Shown: piece after piece, positions 25,931 to 35,341 of the stretch
Position numbering within the stretch: the stretch's first letter is position 1
Layout of the letters: every line of letters begins with the position of its first letter
Assembly (NCBI RefSeq): GCF_014905415.1
Contig: NZ_BNEO01000002.1
Location: 124,001-188,000, forward strand
Direction: 5' to 3'
DNA from: Virgibacillus salexigens
GTDB taxonomy: Bacteria; Bacillota; Bacilli; Bacillales; Amphibacillaceae
DNA length: 64,000 bases
The notes under the pieces: model-generated
The model's database searches: none
The model's input: only the letters and a program-made list of their open reading frames with translations
What the model was told of the DNA's origin: nothing
Position numbers and translations under genes: made by a program

Positions 25931-27544
25931 TTATTCATGTACTGCTTCCTTTTGATAGACCAGTTCTCCATCAATCATCGTCCATTCCACTTGTGCGTTT
26001 AGTAAATCATCCATCTCGCAATCCAATAGGGAACGATCGAAGAGCACGAGGTCAGCTAATTTTCCAGGTTCAATGCTTCCTTTGATATCTTCTTCAAATG
26101 AAGCATATGCTCCATTAATTGTATACATACGGATGGCTTCCAGAAGAGTAATTCGTTGATTTTCTCCAATTACTTGGCCGTTCTGAGATTGCCGGGTCAT
26201 TGCTGTATGAATGCCTCGCAGAGGATTAAAATCGGTAACAGGACAATCCGAAGCAATTGCTGCAGGAATCCTTGCATCTAGATAATCTCCTAAAGGATAC
26301 ATTTGAGCAGCACGTTCTCCGTAGTTTTTAACGTATCCATCACCATATTCATAATGAAATGCCGGGTTTGGAATGGGAATAACCCCTTGCTCTTTCATTC
26401 GCTTAATTAAATCAGGGCTCGCGATGCCAGCATGTTCAATCCGATGGCGAGGATTGCTTCTTGGGTACTGTTCAGATGCCCTTTCAATCGTCGTAAGCAA
26501 CATATCTATAGCAGCATCTCCTTGAGCGTGTGCAGTAATCTGCCAGCCTTTTTGATGGGCAGGAATGAGTAATTCATCTACTTGTTCTTGTGTGAAATAA
26601 TAAACTCCGAAGTTACTAGGGTCACTTGTGTAAGGTGACCTTGTCCACACAGTTGGACCGCTACTGCTTCCATCTAAAAATAGCTTAGCAGGACCGATTC
26701 GGAATTTATTGTCTCCTAGTCCTGTGAATATACCGGAAGCAACCATATGCTTCACGATGTTCTCGGCACCACTTAGCGCACCTACCATTGCATACACACG
26801 TTGTTTGATTACATTTGTTTTTGCATCTTGTTGTAACATACGAAGATTCTCTAACCCATAACCAGTAGCATCATGAATGGAAGTGATCCCTTTGGCAGCA
26901 AATTGTTTTGAAGCAACTGCATGTGCTTTGGTCATTTCTTGCTCGGTAAATGAGGCGATAGAAAATAGCTTCATGTGAGCATTTTCAATCATTGTTCCAG
27001 TAAGTTCACCAGATTCATTTTTCTCAAATCGCCCCCCAGATGGGTCAGGGGTGCGTTTGTTAATACCAGCTAAGTCTAAAGCATAACTGTTAACAACAGA
27101 GATGTGACCACAAGTGCGGGCTATTAAAATAGGATGCTCTGAAGATATCGTATCTAATTCTTCCTTGGTAGGCAGTCGTTGGTCTTCCATTGTTTGCTCA
27201 TTATATCCCCATGCTCGAATCCACTCTCCTTTAGGAGTTAGTTGTACTTGCTCTTTCAATTTATCCAGTAAATCGGAAATAGATTTTATTTGTTCACTTT
27301 TACAGGAAATCGAAAGCTCATTGGTTCCGTACATCGTAATATGAAGATGAGAATCAATAAATCCTGGTATTACGGTTTGACCTTGTAGATCAATGACCGT
27401 ACTTGTATCATCTTGTAAGCGTAGAATCTGCTCATTCTTTCCTACAGCGATGATCTTATTTCCCTCAATAGCAATCGCTTCTTCAATTTGATTTTGCTCA
27501 TTTACGGTAAAAATCTCACCGTTTATATAGATTTGCTTGTTCAT
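25931..27544 (-). CDS. Amidohydrolase family protein (YtcJ-like)
   Basis: 537 residues; ATG 27544 stands 8 bases behind AAGGAGG, with a GTG one codon earlier. Asp-Ser-His-Leu-His near 65-69 is the first metal site. Later His-Ala-Gln-Gly-Asp near 340, Arg-Ile-Glu-His-Ala near 367 and Ser-Asp-Cys-Pro-Val near 443 complete the amidohydrolase pattern of the Amidohydro_3 group. These enzymes hydrolyse amides, formamides or cyclic ureides. It sits 14 bases downstream of the symporter, so its substrate is probably what that symporter imports. Confidence 0.8.
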   Translation of the reverse strand: MNKQIYINGEIFTVNEQNQIEEAIAIEGNKIIAVGKNEQILRLQDDTSTVIDLQGQTVIPGFIDSHLHITMYGTNELSISCKSEQIKSISDLLDKLKEQVQLTPKGEWIRAWGYNEQTMEDQRLPTKEELDTISSEHPILIARTCGHISVVNSYALDLAGINKRTPDPSGGRFEKNESGELTGTMIENAHMKLFSIASFTEQEMTKAHAVASKQFAAKGITSIHDATGYGLENLRMLQQDAKTNVIKQRVYAMVGALSGAENIVKHMVASGIFTGLGDNKFRIGPAKLFLDGSSSGPTVWTRSPYTSDPSNFGVYYFTQEQVDELLIPAHQKGWQITAHAQGDAAIDMLLTTIERASEQYPRSNPRHRIEHAGIASPDLIKRMKEQGVIPIPNPAFHYEYGDGYVKNYGERAAQMYPLGDYLDARIPAAIASDCPVTDFNPLRGIHTAMTRQSQNGQVIGENQRITLLEAIRMYTINGAYASFEEDIKGSIEPGKLADLVLFDRSLLDCEMDDLLNAQVEWTMIDGELVYQKEAVHE

Positions 27545-27560
27545 CACAATTCCTCCTTAC

Positions 27561-29066
27561 CTATGCTGAAGTTTCTGGCATTTTCTTAACATGTTCATCT
27601 TCATATAATTCTTCATATCGATCTGGAAAAAAACGTTCAATTGTAGCCTTAGAAGCAGGTTTGGTAACGAGTGAGACTAGTACAAATACAGATGTATTGA
27701 TTAGCAAACCCCAAATGCCTGCATGAACGCCTAATGGGTGGGTAATAACGAAAGAAAATAGTACAGTAACTACAAAACCTGCAAATAACCCCCAGAATGC
27801 ACCGTATTTTGTAGCCCTTGGCCAAAAGAACATCCCAATAATTGATGGAAAAGCTTGGCCAATGAATCCATAGCCGATTAATAAAATATATACAAGACTA
27901 GCAGGTTCCATTATGGAGATGGGTGCTATAATAAAAGCCATAATGGGGAAAATTAATCGTCTTGTCCATTTTCCAGCAGTAACCTCATCCCATTTAAATA
28001 AAGGCTGTAAAACGTCCTTGCTGTAGCTGAGAGCTGTTGCATGTATACAAGGTTCGCTGGACGACATTGCTGCCGCTAAAGTACCTGCACCTAGTAACCC
28101 AGCGACAACTACTGGCATATTATCAACAGCCATTTGAATGGCAACCGTATCAGGATTATTCAGGTTAGGGTACATGAAGATACCAATAAATCCAACGGCA
28201 ATCATAGGTATAAGCACAATATAAAACGTTGGCAACAAAGTAGCTGCACGTTTAATAGATTGTTTAGAAGCGGCTCCCATCCATTGAATCCAATGGGTTT
28301 GCCAAATAGAAAAAACCGAGATTAATATAGAAGTAGTCCAAAAAGTAACATTCATGTCTCCTAATCCACCAGGTAACGTTAAAAATTCAGGAATATCAGC
28401 TTGAACACGTTCAAATATTGGTCGAAAAGAATACCCTCCGGTGAATTGATTGGTTGCCCATAGGCCAACGAACCAAGAAACGACGAACATAAGCCCACCT
28501 TGGAAGGCATTGGTGATACCGATAGCTTTTAGGCCACTTCGATAAAGGTAAATAGATATCACACCTAAAGATAAAAACACTCCTACCCATGTTGGGATCA
28601 TTCCATAGCTCATCACATTAAGTATATAAGCAGCGCCAGTGGTTTGAAGTACAGCATAAGCTAGCACGCCGATAGAAGTGACGATGGATGCTAAACCTCC
28701 TAATGGTTTGCTCTCATAACGATCGGAGATAGCAGCAGATTGGGTAACATATTTGTATTTATTACCTAATTCCCAAACCTTTGGTCCAAAATACCATGCG
28801 ATAACCCCCATATAGGTTAAATATACGACCACGTATAAAGCGGGAACTCCTTTAGAATATGCCCAGCCGGGTGAACCCATGAAGGTGTAAGCACTAACCC
28901 CGCCGGCAGCAATTAACAAATACATGGTTATCGGTCCCATGCTTCTACTTCCGACACCCCAATTTTCTGCATTATTCATATCTTTTCCCTTGCCTGCTGT
29001 ATATCCAAGTAAAACGGCAATAATCATATATGAAATGGTAATGAGCAGTGGTATATACATGGTCAT
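27561..29066 (-). CDS. Sodium:solute symporter family protein
   Basis: 501 residues with ~13 membrane segments; Gly-Ser-Arg-Ser-Met-Gly near 40 and Gly-Gly-Val-Ser-Ala-Tyr-Thr-Phe-Met-Gly-Ser-Pro-Gly near 55-67 are SSS hallmarks. Its ATG overlaps the stop of the small gene before it (TAATG), which implies coupling. It differs from the PanF-like gene at 18580, so the island imports two related compounds. Substrate unknown. Confidence 0.8.
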   Translation of the reverse strand: MTMYIPLLITISYMIIAVLLGYTAGKGKDMNNAENWGVGSRSMGPITMYLLIAAGGVSAYTFMGSPGWAYSKGVPALYVVVYLTYMGVIAWYFGPKVWELGNKYKYVTQSAAISDRYESKPLGGLASIVTSIGVLAYAVLQTTGAAYILNVMSYGMIPTWVGVFLSLGVISIYLYRSGLKAIGITNAFQGGLMFVVSWFVGLWATNQFTGGYSFRPIFERVQADIPEFLTLPGGLGDMNVTFWTTSILISVFSIWQTHWIQWMGAASKQSIKRAATLLPTFYIVLIPMIAVGFIGIFMYPNLNNPDTVAIQMAVDNMPVVVAGLLGAGTLAAAMSSSEPCIHATALSYSKDVLQPLFKWDEVTAGKWTRRLIFPIMAFIIAPISIMEPASLVYILLIGYGFIGQAFPSIIGMFFWPRATKYGAFWGLFAGFVVTVLFSFVITHPLGVHAGIWGLLINTSVFVLVSLVTKPASKATIERFFPDRYEELYEDEHVKKMPETSA

Positions 29067-29284
29067 TATTTAACCCCTCCTATCTTATTAATGAACCATA
29101 AGGTAGAAGTAGTGATAACGATAATAACGATAGACCATACCATGAGCATTGGCATCCCGAAGACGATCGTTTCCTTGTTGAAGAAAGGTATTACCGGCCA
29201 GCTGCCGAGAACGATTACGAAAACAATCAAGGCTAAACTGATCCACCCTTTTCTCGTTTTCGGTAACATAAAAGTAGATTTCAT
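29066..29284 (-). CDS. Small membrane protein (DUF3311-like symporter partner)
   Basis: 72 residues, ATG behind GAGGAGTG; an upstream in-frame start lacks such a site. Two hydrophobic segments (~14-33 and ~44-64). Size, two helices and overlap with an SSS gene match DUF3311-type accessory proteins; yhdT at 18287 plays the parallel role next to panF. Confidence 0.65.
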   Translation of the reverse strand: MKSTFMLPKTRKGWISLALIVFVIVLGSWPVIPFFNKETIVFGMPMLMVWSIVIIVITTSTLWFINKIGGVK

Positions 29285-29436
29285 AAAACAACACTCCTCA
29301 ATTGAATTGTAATTTATTACCTTTATTTCCTGTAACAAGCCAATCAATCATTGGATAACCGAGGGTTGTATTATAGTTTATAGTAATTAAAGAATAGATT
29401 CTTTTATCAGAATGTTAAAAAATTAATTGCTGTATT

Positions 29437-31068
29437 TTACTTATTGTCCAAATAATGTCGATTCTTTAATATATAATAAGCCTTTATTGCTGTTTCGATG
29501 GCAAGGCGTTTAACAGGATCCATAAAGTCCTTTCCTATATATTGCTCAATCTTTCTTAATCGATGGTAGAGTGTTTGTCTTACAATAAATAACTTCTCTG
29601 CTGCTTCCTTTTTTGAGCCTCTGCATGCTAAATAAACTTCTAGGGTTTTAAGAAGTTCACTGTCTGAATTTTCATCAAGGAAAATTAATTCACCTATATA
29701 GTCATTTATAAAAAGTTGTAATTGTTTGTCTTTTTGTAAAGGTAGTAAAATCTGATAGATACCTATTTCATCATGAAAATAAGTAGTGCTTAGTTGTTGT
29801 TTATTTAAATAAATGACATCGTTTGCTTCGGCATACCCCTTAGAAATATGACTTACATTTTGGTGCAGCCCACTTATCCCTATATACGTTATTTTATTAT
29901 TTAATAATGTTGCGGATAATAGATTCTTGGTTACCTGTAAAAATTGTTTGGTACTTTTATTAACATGTGTCTCCGCTATAAATGAACAAATAATTGCTAT
30001 TTCATCTTTTCTAACTGAAACGGCAGGAAAATATCCGGCATGTTTAAATAGGGATCGAATCAAAATGGTACGTTGAATTTTAATTTCTTCCCAATTATCT
30101 TCACCTATAACAGAATCTGGAGATTCCGTTTTGATGATAAAAACCCGGAAGTATAAATTTGTACTTGCAACGGGGAGGAATGTGTGTAGATCGCTTTGAT
30201 TATAAGGTTTTCCCTGTAATAATGTCCGTACACATTCGTCTTCTGAATTTAGCTTTCTTTCTTCGATGGTGCGATTTCTTAATAGGATTTGGGCGATCGC
30301 TAATGAGGCTCGGTCCAACACAGATAGCAAGAATTCTTCGTTTAGATTCTTGGTTATGTTTAAACATAAGTAACCCCAGATCTGTCCTAATCCAAATACT
30401 GGCGCAATGACGAATGTTTCATTATAAATAGAAATAATTCCAGATTGTCGTTTGTTTGTTAATTTCGTAGATATATAGGATAGAATGTTTTCTTGATCTA
30501 TTTTAGATTCTGGAGGATAATAATACGATTTTGAGTCTTCAAGTAAACAGAGGGAATGTTGGCCAAAATAATGATGTAATGCTTGTAAGATTTTTAATAT
30601 ACCATTTGGCGCTAAAGAAAGTTCATTAAATTTATGGGTTAATGTGCTTAGTTGATTTAACATTTGGTGATGCTGGTTAATTAGCAAGCTGTGCAAATCT
30701 TGTGTGATATCGACGAATCGAACGACCTCTTCAAAAATGATGATTGGAAAGGCATGTTTATCTGCAAATCTCTTAATATCCGTAGAAATTGTTTTGAAAT
30801 AGGGCCCTTTCTCAATACATATTCCTGCTACATCTTTTTGCAATAATCGCTCATAGGTTGTTGTTGCACAATTGTCGAGTTCAAGGTTAATTCCAGTTGT
30901 AAGTATTAACTCGGATCCATTAATTAGTGAATCAAATGCTTCTGTCTCTAGGATATGTGTCCACTTTATTTGTCGTTTTAAACCAGTTTCTCCAGCTACA
31001 ACTTTCGCGTTCTTGAATAGATCCCTTGTCAGGACGTCACCTACCGTTAACTCAAATTCACTTATCAA
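29437..31068 (-). CDS. PucR family transcriptional regulator
   Basis: About 543 residues. GGAGGAA lies inside a longer reading frame, so TTG 31068 (giving Met-Ile-Ser-Glu-Phe) is the likely start in place of ATG 31083. The N-terminal PucR domain starts at Leu-Thr-Val-Gly-Asp-Val-Leu. The C-terminal HTH_30 helix-turn-helix (Ser-Lys-Lys-Glu-Ala-Ala-Glu-Lys-Leu, Arg-Gln-Thr-Leu-Tyr-His-Arg-Leu) is at ~485-520. PucR-type proteins activate purine, amide or amino-acid catabolic genes. It lies between the symporter/amidohydrolase operon and the divergent aminotransferase operon and probably controls both. Confidence 0.85.
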   Translation of the reverse strand: MISEFELTVGDVLTRDLFKNAKVVAGETGLKRQIKWTHILETEAFDSLINGSELILTTGINLELDNCATTTYERLLQKDVAGICIEKGPYFKTISTDIKRFADKHAFPIIIFEEVVRFVDITQDLHSLLINQHHQMLNQLSTLTHKFNELSLAPNGILKILQALHHYFGQHSLCLLEDSKSYYYPPESKIDQENILSYISTKLTNKRQSGIISIYNETFVIAPVFGLGQIWGYLCLNITKNLNEEFLLSVLDRASLAIAQILLRNRTIEERKLNSEDECVRTLLQGKPYNQSDLHTFLPVASTNLYFRVFIIKTESPDSVIGEDNWEEIKIQRTILIRSLFKHAGYFPAVSVRKDEIAIICSFIAETHVNKSTKQFLQVTKNLLSATLLNNKITYIGISGLHQNVSHISKGYAEANDVIYLNKQQLSTTYFHDEIGIYQILLPLQKDKQLQLFINDYIGELIFLDENSDSELLKTLEVYLACRGSKKEAAEKLFIVRQTLYHRLRKIEQYIGKDFMDPVKRLAIETAIKAYYILKNRHYLDNK

Positions 31069-31155
31069 CAGACATTCCTCCATAACGTCAAAGTAAAATG
31101 AAAATTATTTAACAGATTGTAAAATGATAATATTAAAAATTATTTGTAAAATACA

Positions 31156-31184
31156 ATTATGTAGCAAAGTCAAGAGGGTGTCAA
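31156..31184 (-). promoter_or_regulatory. Promoter of the pucR-type gene
   Basis: On the minus strand TTGACA (31184-31179), a 17-base spacer and CATAAT (31161-31156). A second TTGACA at 31236-31241 points the other way, toward the aminotransferase, but only a poor -10 (TAAAGA, 19-base spacer) follows. This suggests activator dependence. Confidence 0.6.
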
Positions 31185-31301
31185 ATCCAATCGTAATTGT
31201 CTCTGGCCCAGTTATAACAACGATTTCATTTTTATTTGACACGTACAATTTAAGGTTTGGTAAAGATACACAAATTGTAAATAAGAAGGAGAGATGTGTG
31301 A

Positions 31302-32672
31302 ATGAAAGCGGTGAGAAATCAAGGGAAATCTATTTTAGAAAAAGATCAAGAAAACGTATGGCATCATATTTCAAAATACAACGACAAATCACATCCACTT
31401 ATTGCGAAGGAAGCTAAGGGTTCATGGATTATTGATTATCAAGGGAATAAATATTTGGATGGGATGTCTGGATTATGGTGTGTAAATGTTGGTTATGGAA
31501 GAGAAGTCCTTGCCAAGGCAGCTTATGAACAAATGAACCAAATGGCTTATATGTCAATGACTCAAAGCCATATACCTGGAATTGAACTTGCGGATAAGTT
31601 AAATGAGTTATTAGATGATGATTATATGTTCTTTTATTCAAATAGTGGTTCAGATGCCAATGAAGTAGCGTTCAAAATAGCTCGGCAATACCATGAACAA
31701 AAAGGGGACACATCAAGATATAAAATAATTTCACGGTATCGTGCATATCACGGCAGTTCCATGGGGGCATTATCAGCAACAGGTCAACCATTACGCAAGT
31801 ATAAATTTGAACCGTTAACTGCAGGATTCTTACATGTGGCCCCACCAGATAATTATCGAAAACCCGACCACTTATCCATTGAAGAATATAATTTACAACA
31901 GGCAAAAGCAATTGAAGATACAATAATTTGGGAGCAGGAAGAGACAATTGCAGCTGTCATTATGGAACCAATAATCACAGGAGGAGGCATATTAATCCCG
32001 GATCCTGTTTATGTCAAGGCTGTTCAAGATATTTGCAGGCGTCATGGAGTTTTACTAATCATTGATGAAGTAATTTGTGGTTTTGGTAGAACTGGGAGAA
32101 TGTTTGGGCATATGAATTATGATATTAAGCCAGATATTATTACAATGGCAAAAGGGTTAACAAGTGCTTATCTCCCTTTATCTGTGACTGCCGTTCGCAA
32201 AGATATATATGAAGTTTTTACAAATGAATCAGCCGATAATTATTTCCGTCATGTGAATACATTCGGAGGGAATCCTGCAGCATGTGCAGTCGCTTTAAAG
32301 AATATTGAAATCATGGAAGAAGAAAATTTAACCAGTCAATCAGCGGTCTTGGGCGAACATTTGAAAAATGAACTACAGGAGCTGAACAATCACTCATATG
32401 TAGGAGATATAAGAGGAATCGGGTTATTGCTGGGAATAGAACTGGTGGAAGATAAAACATCGAAACAGCCAGCAAAGCCAGAACGTGTTGCAAAAATTAT
32501 TAAAGAATGTAAAGATCATGGTTTAATCATTGGTAAGAATGGAGATACCGTAGCAGGTTTTAATAACATTATTACACTCTGTCCTCCCCTTTCAATAACG
32601 GATGATGAATTAGAGTTTATGATAGCAATTATCAAACAGGTCTTTGAAGCAAATGAAACAAGTAAACTTTAA
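31302..32672 (+). CDS. Class III aminotransferase (beta-alanine/omega-amino acid:pyruvate type)
   Basis: 456 residues, ATG behind AAGGAGAG. Tyr-His-Gly-Ser near 150, Ile-Ile-Asp-Glu-Val-Ile-Cys-Gly-Phe-Gly-Arg-Thr-Gly near 250-262 and the PLP lysine in Met-Ala-Lys-Gly-Leu-Thr-Ser near 285 define the family. The early Asp-Gly-Met-Ser-Gly-Leu-Trp-Cys-Val-Asn-Val-Gly-Tyr-Gly is typical of omega-amino acid:pyruvate aminotransferases. Paired with a malonate/methylmalonate-semialdehyde dehydrogenase, it most likely converts beta-alanine (or 3-aminoisobutyrate) to the semialdehyde. Confidence 0.85.
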   Translation: MKAVRNQGKSILEKDQENVWHHISKYNDKSHPLIAKEAKGSWIIDYQGNKYLDGMSGLWCVNVGYGREVLAKAAYEQMNQMAYMSMTQSHIPGIELADKLNELLDDDYMFFYSNSGSDANEVAFKIARQYHEQKGDTSRYKIISRYRAYHGSSMGALSATGQPLRKYKFEPLTAGFLHVAPPDNYRKPDHLSIEEYNLQQAKAIEDTIIWEQEETIAAVIMEPIITGGGILIPDPVYVKAVQDICRRHGVLLIIDEVICGFGRTGRMFGHMNYDIKPDIITMAKGLTSAYLPLSVTAVRKDIYEVFTNESADNYFRHVNTFGGNPAACAVALKNIEIMEEENLTSQSAVLGEHLKNELQELNNHSYVGDIRGIGLLLGIELVEDKTSKQPAKPERVAKIIKECKDHGLIIGKNGDTVAGFNNIITLCPPLSITDDELEFMIAIIKQVFEANETSKL

Positions 32673-32743
32673 AATTCTATAAAAAAACGATAGTATATGT
32701 ATAATATGAATTTTTTTAATAAGTATGAAATAGGAGGCATTCC

Positions 32744-34204
32744 ATGACGCAAACAACAAGTAAAACGCTAAAAAACTTCGTTGGAGGTATTTGGATCGAG
32801 GCATCATCTAATCAAACCGAAAACGTTTTTAATCCAGCGACGGGCACGGTAATTGCCAATGTGCCGATTTCTACTCATGAAGATGTAAATCATGCAGTAG
32901 AAGCTGCATCTAACGCTTTTCAAACATGGAAGGAAGTACCTGTACCGAAGCGTGCACGAATATTATTTAAGTATCAGCAGTTACTTGTAGATCACTGGGA
33001 TGAACTTGCTGAAATTATTACCATTGAGAATGGGAAAAGCTTCAAGGAAGCACAGGGGGAAGTACAACGAGGAATTGAAAATGTTGAGTTTGCAGCTGGT
33101 GCACCATCATTAATGATGGGAGAACAATTACCAAGTATTGCCAATGGGCTTGAATCAGGGGTATATCGTTACCCGATCGGAGTTGTAGGTGGAATAACTC
33201 CTTTCAACTTTCCTATGATGGTACCATGTTGGATGTTTCCAATGGCTATTGTTACTGGGAACACATTTGTATTGAAGCCATCAGAACGTACTCCTTTATT
33301 AGCTAACCGGCTTGCAGAATTAATTGCAGAAGCTGGTTTACCAAATGGAGTGTTAAATATCGTACACGGTGCTCATGATGTGGTAAATGGATTATTAGAT
33401 CATCATCAAGTTGCTGCTATATCTTTTGTCGGTTCCCAACCAGTTGCTGAGTATGTCTACAAGCGTGGTACCGATAATCTGAAACGTGTGCAAGCATTAG
33501 CTGGTGCTAAAAACCATTCGATTGTTTTACAAGATGCGAATTTAGACAATGCTAGTACACAAATTCTTAATGCTGCTTTTGGATCAGCTGGAGAAAGATG
33601 TATGGCTGCTTCGGTTGTGGCAATTGAGGATTCAATTGCAGATGCATTTATTGACGAATTAGTCCAAAAAGCGAATGAAATACAAATCGGTAATGGGCTT
33701 GATGATGGAGTGTTTTTAGGTCCGGTCATTCGTGAGCAACATAAGGAGCGCACGCTTCAGTATATCCAGTCAGGAGAGGCAGAAGGTGCAAAAATGGTGC
33801 GAGATGGTAGAAATGATATTGAAGCACAACGTGAAGGCTACTTTGTAGGTCCTACCATCTTTGATCAGGTTACAACAGAAATGAAAATATGGCAGGATGA
33901 AATTTTTGCACCCGTATTATCGATCGTTAGAGTAAAGGATTTAGATGATGCAATTCGTGTTACAAATCAATCTCCATTCGCTAATGGGGCGTGTATTTTT
34001 ACAGGTGATGGAGGAAGTGTCCGTCAATTCCGTGAAACAATTGATGCTGGTATGCTTGGAGTTAATATTGGTGTGCCTGCACCTATGGCGTTCTTTCCAT
34101 TCTCTGGATGGAAACAATCCTTCTATGGTGATTTACATGCAAATGGCAAGGATGGATTGCATTTCTATACAAGAAAAAAAGTAATTACTACAAGATGGGT
34201 ATAA
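32744..34204 (+). CDS. mmsA: CoA-acylating (methyl)malonate-semialdehyde dehydrogenase
   Basis: 486 residues, ATG behind AGGAGGC. Pro-Phe-Asn-Phe-Pro-Met-Met-Val-Pro near 150, Ala-Gly-Ala-Lys-Asn-His near 250 (lacking the Glu general base, as CoA-dependent members do) and Gly-Glu-Arg-Cys-Met-Ala near 283 with the catalytic Cys. These features are specific to MMSDH/IolA. It would turn malonate semialdehyde into acetyl-CoA and CO2. It sits 71 bases behind the aminotransferase, completing beta-alanine degradation. Confidence 0.9.
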   Translation: MTQTTSKTLKNFVGGIWIEASSNQTENVFNPATGTVIANVPISTHEDVNHAVEAASNAFQTWKEVPVPKRARILFKYQQLLVDHWDELAEIITIENGKSFKEAQGEVQRGIENVEFAAGAPSLMMGEQLPSIANGLESGVYRYPIGVVGGITPFNFPMMVPCWMFPMAIVTGNTFVLKPSERTPLLANRLAELIAEAGLPNGVLNIVHGAHDVVNGLLDHHQVAAISFVGSQPVAEYVYKRGTDNLKRVQALAGAKNHSIVLQDANLDNASTQILNAAFGSAGERCMAASVVAIEDSIADAFIDELVQKANEIQIGNGLDDGVFLGPVIREQHKERTLQYIQSGEAEGAKMVRDGRNDIEAQREGYFVGPTIFDQVTTEMKIWQDEIFAPVLSIVRVKDLDDAIRVTNQSPFANGACIFTGDGGSVRQFRETIDAGMLGVNIGVPAPMAFFPFSGWKQSFYGDLHANGKDGLHFYTRKKVITTRWV

Positions 34205-34242
34205 TAGAGAAGGTCAAGGCGAAAGGAGCTTAGATCAAGCGT

Positions 34243-34301
34243 AATCCAAACTATTATCTGCATATACGAAGGTATATTCGGATCGTGGTTTGGATTTTTT
34301 T
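34243..34301 (+). terminator. Terminator after the semialdehyde dehydrogenase
   Basis: AATCCAAAC pairs with GTTTGGATT (34288-34296), an inner ATATAC/GTATAT stem lies between, and a seven-T run follows. The layout parallels 24602. Confidence 0.8.
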
Positions 34302-34344
34302 GTTCGTATTATGAAAGGGTGTTTGCATTCGACGGAATGGAAGT

Positions 34345-34420
34345 GCTAGACTTCGAAGAGCTACTCGGGTAAGTATTTTTTGCTTACCCGATTTAGCTGC
34401 ACCCGTAGAAAAACAGAGGG
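34345..34420. repeat. Bacillaceae intergenic hairpin repeat, copy 2
   Basis: TCGGGTAAG and CTTACCCGA form the inner stem around a T-rich loop, followed by TTTAGCTG. The inner stem varies from copy 3 with base-pairing kept. Confidence 0.65.
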
Positions 34421-34493
34421 GGTTAGATTGCCGTTAAAGAATGAACGGAGGATTCGAATTAGAGCTACTGGTTTTTGTGAGTCTCAATCACTT

Positions 34494-35147
34494 CTATCTT
34501 GGTTGTAAATAGTCCAAGAAAATGTGTTTGAGAATCGTTAATTGTTTATCGGCAGATAGATCACCTTTTAACAAGGGAATACGTTCATATAATAGAAGTT
34601 TCCTTGAAAACAAGCCAAAGGTATTGGTTATAGTTGTTAATACATCATGGACTGAAATATCCGTACGGATAGACCCGTCTTGCTTTCCCTCTTCGATAAT
34701 GGCTGCCAATATGGAAGAAATTTTAGCCTGAGACGTGTTATAGGCTTTGATATCTTCGAGTGGTTCCGATTGTAAGGATGCATAGCTTTTAAAAACTTCC
34801 AGCAGTTGAGTGTTTTCCAATTTCTCATATTGAATTTCCGATGTAAAAAAATCGAACATGGCCTCCAATTTTTCTATACAAGTTCCATTCATACTAGCAA
34901 ATGATTCAAACACTGGAATATACTTCTCTACAACAGTAATTGCTACAGCTACAATTAATTTTTCTTTTTTGGGGAAGTAACGAAACACTGTTGCTATACC
35001 AATATTTTCTTCATCAGCAATATCTTGCATGGTCGTGTTTTCAAACCCTTTTGCAGCGAAAACTTTTTCAGCTGCTTGGATAATATTATTTTTTCGTTTA
35101 AGCTTACCGTCTAAGCGTTCTTGTTTCCATCTATCTTGAGGATTCAT
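34494..35147 (-). CDS. TetR family transcriptional regulator
   Basis: 217 residues, ATG behind AAGGAGAT. The N-terminal helix-turn-helix covers ~19-60: Ile-Ile-Gln-Ala-Ala-Glu-Lys-Val-Phe-Ala-Ala-Lys-Gly-Phe-Glu-Asn-Thr-Thr-Met-Gln and Val-Phe-Arg-Tyr-Phe-Pro-Lys-Lys. The ligand domain is not informative. Divergent from the SDR gene at 35342, with ~195 bases between them, so it probably represses that gene and itself. Confidence 0.85.
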   Translation of the reverse strand: MNPQDRWKQERLDGKLKRKNNIIQAAEKVFAAKGFENTTMQDIADEENIGIATVFRYFPKKEKLIVAVAITVVEKYIPVFESFASMNGTCIEKLEAMFDFFTSEIQYEKLENTQLLEVFKSYASLQSEPLEDIKAYNTSQAKISSILAAIIEEGKQDGSIRTDISVHDVLTTITNTFGLFSRKLLLYERIPLLKGDLSADKQLTILKHIFLDYLQPR

Positions 35148-35341
35148 ATCCTAATCTCCTTATCCTTAGATGATCTCTTCTATGTATATCATTTTAAAAT
35201 GTAGCAAACTAAATGCTATTCGTCAATTTGTTGGACTGGTTTGAGCAGTTTAATTGGCACCTTAGGATAATCGTATTACAATATAGTTATCGTGATGATA
35301 GTTAATCTATCATTAAATTATTTAAAAAGTGAGGTAAGAAA

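Noticed and set aside
31179..31241. TGTCAAAT...ATTTGACA inverted repeat taken as a regulator site
   Set aside because: The arms are the two opposed -35 boxes of the divergent promoters, which explains the symmetry.
31302..34204. Aminotransferase/MMSDH pair as a valine or inositol pathway
   Set aside because: No isobutyryl or inositol enzymes are nearby; the PanF-type transporter and omega-aminotransferase point to beta-alanine.
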